Of a stretch of 64,000 nucleotides of DNA, positions 46,515 to 54,359 are shown piece by piece. Positions within the stretch are counted from its first letter, which is position 1. Each line of letters opens with the position of its first letter. Below the pieces are notes generated by a model. The model saw only the letters and a program-made list of their open reading frames with translations, was not told where the DNA came from and made no database searches. Position numbers and translations under genes: made by a program. The stretch is taken from the NCBI GenBank assembly GCA_026418695.1, contig JAOAAU010000122.1, forward strand, positions 62,001 through 126,000, in the 5' to 3' direction. This DNA comes from Clostridia bacterium. GTDB taxonomy: Bacteria > Bacillota > Clostridia > Acetivibrionales > JAFADI01.

Positions 46515-47885
46515 GTGATCAATCTTAAAAAAAATCTTATAACTTTCATTATCCTATTAGCACAGACCCTCCTAGCAATCTCTGGCGGTTTTGTTGCTCT
46601 ATACATAACCATCGGTCAACGTATCTCACCGGCGACCTTTGTTGAGTCTGTGGATATTGGGAATCTGGAGAAGGACCAAGCTGTTGAAAAAATGAAGTCC
46701 TTTTATGAAGATTGGACAAAGAAACAGAAGGTGACGATTCAGGTGGATGGAGAAAATCGACAGCTGGAAGTAGGGTTTGAGGAGATCGCCGGACATGTGG
46801 ACTATGAAGGAACGCTGGAGCAAATTGTAGGAGAAGGGAAACCCAGGTCTTTCACTAACGTGATTAACGGTTATTTCATGGTGAAAAGATCAGTTTTCAG
46901 TCCGGTAATTCGATTTGATGAGTCAAAAATGAAAGCGCGTCTGCAGGAGTTGGGTTCCTACCTTTATAAGGAGCCTGTAAATGCAAAAATCTATCTTAAA
47001 GACGGAAAGGTCGTCAAGGTACCGGGAGCAAACGGAAAAAGGCTCAATATCGATCATGCTTTAAACAAGTTGAATACTGAACTTCAGGCAGGGTATAAAC
47101 CTACCATTCTCTTTAGCTTTTCCAATAACTATGAACTTGAGGTCATCCGGCCTACAGCCAGAACGGAGGATCTGGTAGGGGTGGATGAAATTGTGGCTAC
47201 GTATTCAACAGAGATCAAGTCAGCAGAGCTTTTAGATTCAATTAAAAAGGCGGTATCTGCTATCAACAGAGTTCTAATCTATGCGGTAGACCCCAATACC
47301 GGAGAACGGGCAGGTGTTTTCTCCTTTAACAAGTATTTGAATGCTGAAAATCTTTTAAAAGACGAGAATGATGAAGGATTCAACCAGGTAGCGTCTACAC
47401 TCCATGGGGCAGTTATTTTTGCAGGAATCGACCCTAAAGGAATTACCCGGTTCCAGCACAAGTCTCAGGTGGAGTATATAGAACCAGGACTGGATGTACG
47501 GGTCTTTGGAAACGTTGAAGATTATAAGTTTAGAAATTCACTGGATAATAACATCGTCATATTTGCGGAAATCAAAGATAACAAGGTGGTCGTCAGCCTT
47601 GTCGGTAAAAAAAAAAATGACGCCGTAGTTCAGGATATCAAGGTCGAGGTTGTTGAGAAATCCAAACCGGGGGTAGTCGAGGTAGAGAGCCAGGACCTGA
47701 AGCCGGGAATGTCCAATATCATCAACCCCGGGATGGAAGGGGTAAAAGTAAATGTCTACCGGATCATTGAAAAGAGCGGGAGCGGGACTGAAAAGCAGAT
47801 CCTCTATACCAATGACTATGATCCTAGAGACACTATCTTACAGGTAAGTCCTGCCACGGGAAAATTTAACAGAAGTACAAAATAG
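46515..47885 (+). CDS. VanW-family protein with peptidoglycan-binding-like domains and a divergent VanW core
   Basis: The 456-residue protein has a single N-terminal membrane anchor (about 8-30), so the rest is outside the cell. Two regions resemble the peptidoglycan-binding domain that precedes VanW in YoaR-like proteins (about 40-130 and 140-210). The VanW core (about 245-345) keeps VFSFNKYL, FNQVASTLHGAVIFAG and a Y-P-G-D-like strand. It lacks the usual Gly-rich GGGVCQVS loop with its Cys, so it may be degenerate. A G5-like C-terminal part (about 360-456) follows. The start is GTG 46515 with GGGAGTGA upstream. It is probably a cell-envelope protein of unknown activity. Confidence 0.83.
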   Translation: MINLKKNLITFIILLAQTLLAISGGFVALYITIGQRISPATFVESVDIGNLEKDQAVEKMKSFYEDWTKKQKVTIQVDGENRQLEVGFEEIAGHVDYEGTLEQIVGEGKPRSFTNVINGYFMVKRSVFSPVIRFDESKMKARLQELGSYLYKEPVNAKIYLKDGKVVKVPGANGKRLNIDHALNKLNTELQAGYKPTILFSFSNNYELEVIRPTARTEDLVGVDEIVATYSTEIKSAELLDSIKKAVSAINRVLIYAVDPNTGERAGVFSFNKYLNAENLLKDENDEGFNQVASTLHGAVIFAGIDPKGITRFQHKSQVEYIEPGLDVRVFGNVEDYKFRNSLDNNIVIFAEIKDNKVVVSLVGKKKNDAVVQDIKVEVVEKSKPGVVEVESQDLKPGMSNIINPGMEGVKVNVYRIIEKSGSGTEKQILYTNDYDPRDTILQVSPATGKFNRSTK

Positions 47886-47892
47886 CAATAAA

Positions 47893-47930
47893 AAATCCGA
47901 AGCCTTTAAAGACTTCGGATTTCACTTTTG
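47893..47930. terminator. Terminator between the VanW-like gene and mecA
   Basis: AAATCCGAAG pairs with CTTCGGATTT; TTTCACTTTT follows on the plus strand and TTTTTATTG on the minus strand, serving convergent genes. Confidence 0.85.
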
Positions 47931-47944
47931 CTGAATGATTTTCA

Positions 47945-48571
47945 TTAAAAGTAACTGTTGATGATATCCAGTGCATTAAACTCTGCAATTTTTGTACCGT
48001 ATTCATTCAGGTATCCTTCGTAGAAGCCGGTATTGGATACTTTTCTGCCAAACTCGTTCATGACCGTTTCAAACATCTTGGGATGGGCATCCGTATAGCT
48101 GTTACGGGTCAGAACCAGGTAATAGGCATCCTTGCATTTATACAATGTACTTTCTCCAGAGTATAAACTTTCCAGTCGCTTGCTCAGGACACAAAGATCA
48201 TCAAAATCCTCAAAGCAATAGATCATGATCGTAGAGCAAATCCTTCTGTTTTTGCGCTTTGCCCTCAGATCGGATTTTTTAAACCGGTTCTTTATATACT
48301 TTTGAATGGATTCAAAATCTCCGTCTTCATCCAGCTTGGTGATTGTCACCACAAAACCCTCATCAGAGTCAGGAACCGCTTCGATACAAAGCTGCGCATC
48401 GGAAGTATTGAAGCCGAACTGGACTTCCGCCTGTTCCATCATATCCCAGAATAACTCCTGTGCAGCAGGAGAATTATAATTAAGGGAGTTTAAATCAATG
48501 TTCCTTTCCTCCAAATCGTGAAGGGAGATCGTAACCTTTATTTTATTTTCATTAATTTTTTCTATTCTCAT
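47945..48571 (-). CDS. mecA: Adaptor protein MecA
   Basis: The 208-residue adaptor delivers substrates to the ClpC/ClpP protease. The N-terminal recognition domain starts MRIEKINENKIKVTISL and includes LEERNIDLNSLNY. A charged linker leads to the C-terminal ClpC-binding domain (about 115-208: CFEDFDDLCVLSKRL, TGFYEGYLNEYGTKIAE). The frame is open to 48634, but the family begins at the MRIEKI methionine, where GGGTGATGG lies upstream; so ATG 48571 is the start. A promoter on the minus strand at 48800-48827 predicts a 220-nt leader. Confidence 0.92.
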   Translation of the reverse strand: MRIEKINENKIKVTISLHDLEERNIDLNSLNYNSPAAQELFWDMMEQAEVQFGFNTSDAQLCIEAVPDSDEGFVVTITKLDEDGDFESIQKYIKNRFKKSDLRAKRKNRRICSTIMIYCFEDFDDLCVLSKRLESLYSGESTLYKCKDAYYLVLTRNSYTDAHPKMFETVMNEFGRKVSNTGFYEGYLNEYGTKIAEFNALDIINSYF

Positions 48572-48959
48572 ATCACCATCACCCAAATACAATAATTCAA
48601 ACATGAACAAATACCAGGTTAGGCTTGCGAACACGTCGATTTTATTGAGCTAAATTTTCAATTTCTTATTTTTGTATTTTCATGCTTGTATGTGGCGTAA
48701 TACTAAGTTGTATAAATAATTGCCTTTATATTATTATACTTCTTTTAAGGGGAAAAGAGAAGTATAAAATATTAACATTACCTGTTTTAGATATATATAA
48801 ATATATCGGAAAAAAGTAAAATGTCAACACCACAGCATCTTCAAATTGTTGAAATATTAGTATTACTAGAGGAGCTTGTTTCCTCAAATAATAGTCTAGG
48901 AAGAAACTATTCAAATCATCAAAGCAGATTAAAATCGTATAAACAGGAGACGGTTCAAC
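48572..48959. other. Gene-free stretch, 388 bp, between mecA and a divergent gene
   Basis: It contains the mecA promoter and leader. A nested dyad near 48865-48899 (CTAGA...TCTAG around GAGGA/TCCTC) lies upstream of the plus-strand gene. No coding sequence is recognised. Confidence 0.5.
48800..48827 (-). promoter_or_regulatory. Sigma-A-type promoter of mecA
   Basis: On the minus strand TTGACA (48827-48822), 16 bp, TATATT (48805-48800). Confidence 0.7.
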
Positions 48960-49898
48960 ATGGAAAATGAGATTAAAGCATATACTGTGGATAATGATGA
49001 CAGGTCTGTAGATGTCACATACAATGCCGATAAGGATTTTTACAAGGGTGTAAGCGGAGAATTCAGGCTGAAAGCAGAAGGTTTGTTTAAAAAGGCAAAA
49101 GAGAAGGGGATTTCTATTGAGGAAATCAGCATCGCAACCCTCAGGGAAAATTCGGTAGAATTTCCCGGAATCGGAGCCACTGAACTCCCGACGTACATGG
49201 TAAAAGTCAAGGGACGGCTTGAGGCCAGTGGTCAGGTGATCGTCGACGGAAAGCAGATTGATTACTTTAACCGGTATCAAAAGTATTTAGCTCATAAAAT
49301 CGAGAAAAAAAACATCCTTCGGGATGAAAGAGGTAAAGTTCTTCGAGAGAATGGCAGAATCAAGACAAAGGATGAACCGGAGTTTACACTCAGCGATTGG
49401 GAACGGTTTGAAATTGGGAAAAGCCTGGTAGAGGATAAGGAATTCGGAATGGAAAAAGCGATCACAGGAGCTTGTGACAGAGTGATCCGAAAGCTGATGG
49501 GTGAAAACGATTGGTTATACCCTGAGGAAGCTAAACTGCTGGACGAGGAATTCAATCATGTCCAGGATAGCATCATAAAGGAAAAGGAAAACCCCAGGCA
49601 AGCACTTCCGACAGCTTCTAAAAAGGCTACAGACCGGCAGATCAATTATCTGAAAGCACGCATCAAAAACCTTGGCGTTGATCCTGAGAACAGTGAAAAT
49701 ATAAGAGAGATTCTGAAAAATCTGGGTTTTGATTCGTCCGATCTCAGGGAGCTAAGTACAAGTGAAATGAGTCGTGTGATCGAGGGCGTGCAGGGCGTGA
49801 TTCCTAGAATAAAAGAAAAATTGGCAAAAGGCGGCATTCTTCCGGGAATCCATCAAACCGATGAAATCCAGGGCGAGGGAGAAAGAGTGAAGCAATAG
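48960..49898 (+). CDS. Hypothetical protein, phage-like composition
   Basis: I do not recognise this 312-residue soluble protein. The first 110 residues look alpha/beta (EFPGIGATELPTYMVKVKGR). The middle has a charged region with an NILRDERGKVLRENGRIKTK hairpin-like motif. The C-terminal part contains KATDRQINYLKARIKNLG, a pattern I associate with C-termini of phage recombination or replication proteins (ATxKQIxxL). There are no other phage genes nearby. ATG 48960 has ACAGGAGAC upstream. The upstream region carries a nested dyad that could be a regulatory site. A role in DNA metabolism is only a guess. Confidence 0.6.
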   Translation: MENEIKAYTVDNDDRSVDVTYNADKDFYKGVSGEFRLKAEGLFKKAKEKGISIEEISIATLRENSVEFPGIGATELPTYMVKVKGRLEASGQVIVDGKQIDYFNRYQKYLAHKIEKKNILRDERGKVLRENGRIKTKDEPEFTLSDWERFEIGKSLVEDKEFGMEKAITGACDRVIRKLMGENDWLYPEEAKLLDEEFNHVQDSIIKEKENPRQALPTASKKATDRQINYLKARIKNLGVDPENSENIREILKNLGFDSSDLRELSTSEMSRVIEGVQGVIPRIKEKLAKGGILPGIHQTDEIQGEGERVKQ

Positions 49899-49997
49899 CT
49901 GGACTAAATTACTATTTAACTGGTAAATGGGAAGTAGTATAATTATGTAGAATATAGACTAAAATTGATGGAATATAGTCAAAATATCCATATCTTG

Positions 49998-50026
49998 TTG
50001 AAAACGGGTTTTAGTATCGATATAAT
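49998..50026 (+). promoter_or_regulatory. Sigma-A-type promoter of the DUF4321 gene
   Basis: TTGAAA at 49998-50003 and TATAAT at 50021-50026 with a 17-bp spacer. The predicted transcript starts near 50033, which excludes the upstream in-frame ATG codons at 50027 and 50030. Confidence 0.7.
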
Positions 50027-50080
50027 ATGATGAGACAGTTTTCATACAAGATCTATACGAAAGAAACTGGGGGTGCTATT

Positions 50081-50353
50081 ATGAAAAACAGGCGTAATCC
50101 ATGGGTTCTTTTACTGCTGCTTCTGGCGGGTGCTTTGATCGGCGGTATCGCTGGAGAAGCACTGGTTCGATTCCCTTATTTTCAGTGGGTAAGTTTTGGA
50201 GGCGTCAATGGTTACCGGGATTTATTCGCGTTTTCCATGCACCCCGCGTTGGATTTGAGAGTGCTGAAATTTGGGTTTGACTTGTCACTCTCAATCAATG
50301 CAGGAAGTATTGTTGGTATGATTCTTGGGATTCTTGTTTATTTAAGAACCTGA
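50081..50353 (+). CDS. DUF4321 family small membrane protein
   Basis: The 90-residue protein has an N-terminal helix (VLLLLLLAGALIGGIAGEAL) and a C-terminal helix (INAGSIVGMILGILVYL). A central loop contains LDLRVLKFGFDLSLSIN. This pattern is typical of DUF4321, found next to maf and mre genes in Clostridia; the function is unknown. GGGGG precedes ATG 50081 by about 7 bp. It opens the maf-radC-mre-min region. Confidence 0.85.
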   Translation: MKNRRNPWVLLLLLLAGALIGGIAGEALVRFPYFQWVSFGGVNGYRDLFAFSMHPALDLRVLKFGFDLSLSINAGSIVGMILGILVYLRT

Positions 50354-50512
50354 TCATATTATTTCATCTGCGATCACTGTAAGGTGGGAAAAAACGTTGA
50401 TCATAATGGACATCTGTGTTTTTGATGCATGAAAAAGTGAGGTTTGAATTATTACATGTTCAATTTGAGATCTTCATTTGAATGAATATTTGATAGCAAA
50501 AATGGAGCCGAT

Positions 50513-51088
50513 ATGAAGGATATAGTATTAGCATCCGCTTCTCCCAGACGTTTGGAGCTGTTAAAGCAGATTGGCATTACTTTTAGAGTAATCCCGTCGG
50601 ACATCGAGGAAAAAGTGGACGATTGCCTCCCCGCAGGAATTGTGGCAGAAAATCTTGCATTTGAAAAAGCAGTCAGTGTTGCAAAACAAATAAAATCCGA
50701 TACACTTGTAATAGGTGCGGATACTATTGTTGTTAAGGACAGGATTCTGGGAAAACCTCAAAGCGAGGAAAATGCCTTTGAGATGCTGAAGTCTTTAAGC
50801 GGAAGCTGGCATGAAGTAATCACAGGGGTTACAGTAGTTGATTGTCTGACGATGGAATATCGAAGACAACATGAAATTACGCGCGTTAAAATGAGGGAAT
50901 TGTCTGAGAGCACCATCAATGCTTACGTCGGAACCGGTGAGCCTGTAGATAAGGCGGGTGCTTATGGGATTCAGGGAATCGGCGCCGTACTTGTTGAAAG
51001 AATTGAAGGCTGTTATTTCAATGTTGTCGGGCTGCCGCTGACGAGATTGGTAGGAATGTTGGAAGATTATAATGTAAAGGTCTTGTGA
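50513..51088 (+). CDS. maf: Maf family nucleoside triphosphate pyrophosphatase
   Basis: The 191-residue house-cleaning enzyme hydrolyses non-canonical or excess nucleoside triphosphates (dTTP/UTP class in many Maf proteins) to monophosphates. The start motif VLASASPRRLELLKQIG, the active-site Asp in VIGADTIV, and LGKPQSEENAFEML are visible. DKAGAYGIQG near the C-terminus is also diagnostic. It precedes radC by 17 bp and the mre genes, an order common in Bacillota, where Maf has been linked to septum control. Confidence 0.95.
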   Translation: MKDIVLASASPRRLELLKQIGITFRVIPSDIEEKVDDCLPAGIVAENLAFEKAVSVAKQIKSDTLVIGADTIVVKDRILGKPQSEENAFEMLKSLSGSWHEVITGVTVVDCLTMEYRRQHEITRVKMRELSESTINAYVGTGEPVDKAGAYGIQGIGAVLVERIEGCYFNVVGLPLTRLVGMLEDYNVKVL

Positions 51089-51105
51089 TTTTACAGGAGA
51101 AAGTA

Positions 51106-51816
51106 ATGACGTCTGAGCTAAAAAAGTTAAAGATGAAGGATTTGCCCCTGTCCGAAAGACCCTATGAAAAATTGGAAAAACTAGGGGCAGAAATGCTATC
51201 AAATGCAGAACTATTGGCAATAATTATTAAGACGGGCAACCGGAAGGAGTCTTCCTTGGATCTTGCCAACAGAGTATTAAGCTGTGACAAGGCCGATAAA
51301 GGTCTTCCATTTTTGCATGACTTGTCCCTTGAACAGCTGAGAGAGATTGATGGCATCGGAAAAGTAAAGGCAGTTCAGGTCAAGGCATTGACTGAATTGT
51401 CCAAAAGGATGGCATCCACATTTAATATGCATGCCAAAAAAGCCCTGACATCTCCACAGGATGTTTGCGGGTTGCTGATGGAAGAAATGCGGCATTTGAA
51501 AAAGGAAGTCTTTAAAGGTGTTTTGCTGGACGTGAAGAATCATGTGATCAAGCAGGTCAATGTATCGGTAGGAAGTTTGAACTCTTCCATCGTTCATCCG
51601 AGGGAAGTGTTTAGTGAAGCGGTAAAAATGAGCTGCAGCAGTATTATTTTTGTACATAACCACCCCAGCGGCGACCCGGAACCAAGCCGGGAAGACATTC
51701 ATACCACCAACAGACTGGTAGATGCGGGAAATATACTCGGTATCAAGGTGTTGGACCACATCATTATCGGGGATGGAAAATATGTAAGCCTTAAGGAAAA
51801 AGGATACATAGCATAA
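51106..51816 (+). CDS. radC: RadC family JAB-domain protein
   Basis: The 236-residue protein is made of an N-terminal helix-hairpin-helix-like region (LSNAELLAIIIKTG, LREIDGIGKVKAVQVKAL) and a C-terminal JAB/MPN metalloprotease-like domain. The metal motif is HNHPSGDPEPSREDI. Despite the historical name, a repair function is doubtful. The upstream TTG-initiated extension is not needed, since ACAGGAG lies 7 bp before ATG 51106. Gene order with maf and mreB is conserved in the phylum. Confidence 0.94.
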   Translation: MTSELKKLKMKDLPLSERPYEKLEKLGAEMLSNAELLAIIIKTGNRKESSLDLANRVLSCDKADKGLPFLHDLSLEQLREIDGIGKVKAVQVKALTELSKRMASTFNMHAKKALTSPQDVCGLLMEEMRHLKKEVFKGVLLDVKNHVIKQVNVSVGSLNSSIVHPREVFSEAVKMSCSSIIFVHNHPSGDPEPSREDIHTTNRLVDAGNILGIKVLDHIIIGDGKYVSLKEKGYIA

Positions 51817-51824
51817 CAAGTTGG

Positions 51825-51849
51825 TTCGGTTGTTCATTTGTAAACCGAA
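51825..51849 (+). repeat. Inverted repeat between radC and mreB
   Basis: TTCGGTT at 51825-51831 pairs with AACCGAA at 51843-51849 with an 11-nt loop. Imperfect T-richness follows (TAATATAGTTTTTT), so it may be a weak terminator or an mRNA processing site ahead of mreB. Confidence 0.45.
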
Positions 51850-51894
51850 ATAATATAGTTTTTTAGACAAAAGAAAACAGGAGGAGAAGAGTTA

Positions 51895-52917
51895 ATGGGT
51901 TTTTTTGCTAGAGATATCGGAATAGATTTAGGTACTGCAAATACATTGGTTCATGTAAAGGGGAAGGGCATCATTGTCAGAGAGCCCTCTGTTGTTGCGA
52001 TTAATAAGAAATCCAATGAGATATTGGCTGTCGGAGATGCTGCTAAAAACATGATCGGAAGGACGCCTGGAAATATTGTAGCCATCCGCCCCATGAAAGA
52101 CGGGGTTATCGCTGATTTCGACATCACCCAAAGCATGTTGAAGTACTTCATTAAAAAAGCAATGTCCAAAGGTGTATTCTCAAAACCGAGAGTTGTCATC
52201 TGTGTTCCTTCCGGGGTTACAGAGGTTGAAAAGAGGGCTGTAGAAGAAGCTACGCTGCAGGCCGGCGCCAAGGAAGCATATTTGATTGAAGAGCCGATGG
52301 CGGCTGCGATTGGAGCAAATTTACCGGTGGAAGAACCTTCAGGAAGTATGGTTGTGGATATTGGCGGAGGAACCAGTGAGGTTGCCGTTATTTCCCTGGG
52401 GGGAATCGTAACCAGTAAATCCTTGAGGATTGCAGGCGATGAGTTGGATGAAGCTATTGTGCACTATGTGAAAAAGGAATATAATCTCATGATAGGAGAA
52501 AGAACTGCCGAGGAAATTAAAATGACCATCGGAGCCGCCTATCTGAAACCAAAGGAAGAAAACTTTGAGATCAGGGGAAGAGACCTGATTACAGGACTTC
52601 CAAAGAATATAACCATTACCTCGGCGGAAATCACTGAAGCACTGAAAGAGCCTATCAATGCTATTGTGGATTCCATCAAGTATACTTTGGAGAAGACACC
52701 TCCGGAGCTGGCGGCAGATATTATGGACAGAGGGATCATGCTGACTGGCGGAGGAGCACTCCTGAGCGGTCTTGATAAATTAATCAAGGAAGAAACCGGT
52801 ATGCCCGTTTCTATTGCAGAACATCCATTGGACTGTGTAGCTGTGGGTGCCGGAAAGGTATTGGAAGAGATTGAAACGCTGAAAAAAGTACTGATTACTC
52901 CTAAAAGAGTGAAATAA
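51895..52917 (+). CDS. mreB: Rod shape-determining protein MreB
   Basis: The 340-residue bacterial actin assembles membrane-bound filaments that guide lateral wall synthesis. The actin-fold phosphate loops are present: [19 protein letters not shown] at the start and [14 protein letters not shown] in the middle. The adenosine motif [16 protein letters not shown] is near the end. ATG 51895 has AGGAGGAGA upstream. It heads mreB-mreC-mreD-PBP2, the elongasome core. Confidence 0.97.
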   Translation: MGFFARDIGIDLGTANTLVHVKGKGIIVREPSVVAINKKSNEILAVGDAAKNMIGRTPGNIVAIRPMKDGVIADFDITQSMLKYFIKKAMSKGVFSKPRVVICVPSGVTEVEKRAVEEATLQAGAKEAYLIEEPMAAAIGANLPVEEPSGSMVVDIGGGTSEVAVISLGGIVTSKSLRIAGDELDEAIVHYVKKEYNLMIGERTAEEIKMTIGAAYLKPKEENFEIRGRDLITGLPKNITITSAEITEALKEPINAIVDSIKYTLEKTPPELAADIMDRGIMLTGGGALLSGLDKLIKEETGMPVSIAEHPLDCVAVGAGKVLEEIETLKKVLITPKRVK

Positions 52918-52956
52918 GCTGAATATAGAGAGTGCGGGTAGAAAGGAGATTTTTCT

Positions 52957-53817
52957 TTGCTACGCCTATTTAAAAGCAAGTTGTTTATCTTGGTATTAAC
53001 AACGCTGGTGATTTTAATTGTGATGGGGGTCTCAACAAATCAAAACAGCAGTGTCAATCAGTTTGGCAACGTTTTGAGTGTAATCCTGTCTCCCGGTCAA
53101 AAATTTCTATCTTACTGCGGTCAGAAAATGGAAGGCAGCTTCACCTTTTTCAATGATATTAAAGCTGTGAAAAAGGAAAATGAAGAGTTAAAGGCCCGGC
53201 TGGACCAGCTTGAAAAGGAAAGAATCGAGCTTGAGGACTACAAGGTCAAAAATAAGGAACTCAGGGAAGCTTTAAACTTGAAGGACCAGTTCGGGGATTA
53301 TGTTTTTCTTGGAGCGAATATCATTGCAAAGGACCCGGGAAATTGGTTTGATGTTTTCAATATCGATCGGGGAAGCAAGGACGGGATCTCCAGCGATTAT
53401 CCTGTGATTACCAGCAAAGGGCTGGTAGGGAAGGTTACGACTCCAGGATTGCTTTCTTCGAAAGTTATTGCCATTATTGACAGTGACAGCACAGTGAGCG
53501 CAAGAATATCGAAAACAAGGGACCTGGTGCTGGTAAGAGGCGACCTGTCATTGAAGGACCAGGGGTTATGCAGAATGGATTATATTCCGCCGGATGCGGA
53601 TATTGCAGTAGGTGATACCATTGAGACTTCGGGCGTTGGTGGAATATTTCCCAAAGGAATTGTCATCGGAAAAGTAAAAAAAGTACTGCAGGATAACAGT
53701 GTAATGACCAGATATGCGGTCATTGAACCCGCTGTTGATTTCAAACGGCTTGAAGAGGTTTTAGTACTGAAGGAAAAGGTAGAAAACAAATCTAGTGAGA
53801 CAGGGAATGTCAAATAA
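52957..53817 (+). CDS. mreC: Rod shape-determining protein MreC
   Basis: The 286-residue protein has an N-terminal membrane anchor (about 9-26) and a coiled coil (about 65-108, rich in Glu, Lys, Leu). The beta-barrel extracellular domain (about 120-275) contains DPGNWFDVFNIDRGSKDGI and the usual VGDTIETSGVGGIFPKGI. It links MreB to wall enzymes such as PBP2. The start is TTG 52957, preceded by GAAAGGAGA. The stop codon overlaps mreD (TAATG). Confidence 0.95.
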   Translation: MLRLFKSKLFILVLTTLVILIVMGVSTNQNSSVNQFGNVLSVILSPGQKFLSYCGQKMEGSFTFFNDIKAVKKENEELKARLDQLEKERIELEDYKVKNKELREALNLKDQFGDYVFLGANIIAKDPGNWFDVFNIDRGSKDGISSDYPVITSKGLVGKVTTPGLLSSKVIAIIDSDSTVSARISKTRDLVLVRGDLSLKDQGLCRMDYIPPDADIAVGDTIETSGVGGIFPKGIVIGKVKKVLQDNSVMTRYAVIEPAVDFKRLEEVLVLKEKVENKSSETGNVK

Positions 53818-54332
53818 TGAAAGCGAAAATCATTATTCTGGGGTTATGTATTTTTTTCATTGCCATGCTTCAATCAACGGTATTGGATTATGCCCGGGTG
53901 TATAACGTCAAGCCGAATCTGCTGCTCATCTTTATTGTTTCCATTGCCTTATTAAAAGGAAACGTTGAAGGGGCGATTGTTGGATTTTTCTGCGGTTTGA
54001 CACAAGATATGATTGCCGGCAAAGTTATTGGTTTTTACGCCTTGCTTGGCCTCTATCTTGGGCTGATTGTCGGGTCTGTAAACAAACGTCTCTATCGTGA
54101 AAATGTATTGGTAATCACTTTCTTTACCTTTGTTTCTACTGTAATCTATGAATTTTGTGTTTATTTCTTTGGTACTGTTTTTCGGAACCCTGTAGACTTC
54201 ATTTCTCCTTTTAAAAATGTGATAATTCCGGAAGCCATATATAATAGTGTAATTTCTGTATTCATTTATATTTTTGCAATAAAAATCTATGACAAACTGA
54301 GTGAGATGGATAGATTGCCTCGAAAATACTAA
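53817..54332 (+). CDS. mreD: Rod shape-determining protein MreD
   Basis: The 171-residue membrane protein has five to six helices. It contains the typical LKGNVEGAIVGFFCGLTQDMIAG motif split across two helices (LLIFIVSIALLKG, VGFFCGLTQDM). Its start overlaps the mreC stop, suggesting translational coupling. It forms part of the elongasome with MreC and PBP2. Confidence 0.93.
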   Translation: MKAKIIILGLCIFFIAMLQSTVLDYARVYNVKPNLLLIFIVSIALLKGNVEGAIVGFFCGLTQDMIAGKVIGFYALLGLYLGLIVGSVNKRLYRENVLVITFFTFVSTVIYEFCVYFFGTVFRNPVDFISPFKNVIIPEAIYNSVISVFIYIFAIKIYDKLSEMDRLPRKY

Positions 54333-54359
54333 TTGAATCAATAGATCGGGTGGTTATAA

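Noticed and set aside
48726-49280. 184-residue frame on the minus strand
   Set aside because: It runs antisense to the plus-strand gene at 48960 and across the mecA promoter; the residue pattern (Phe, Ile, Tyr, Asp runs) is that of a shadow frame.
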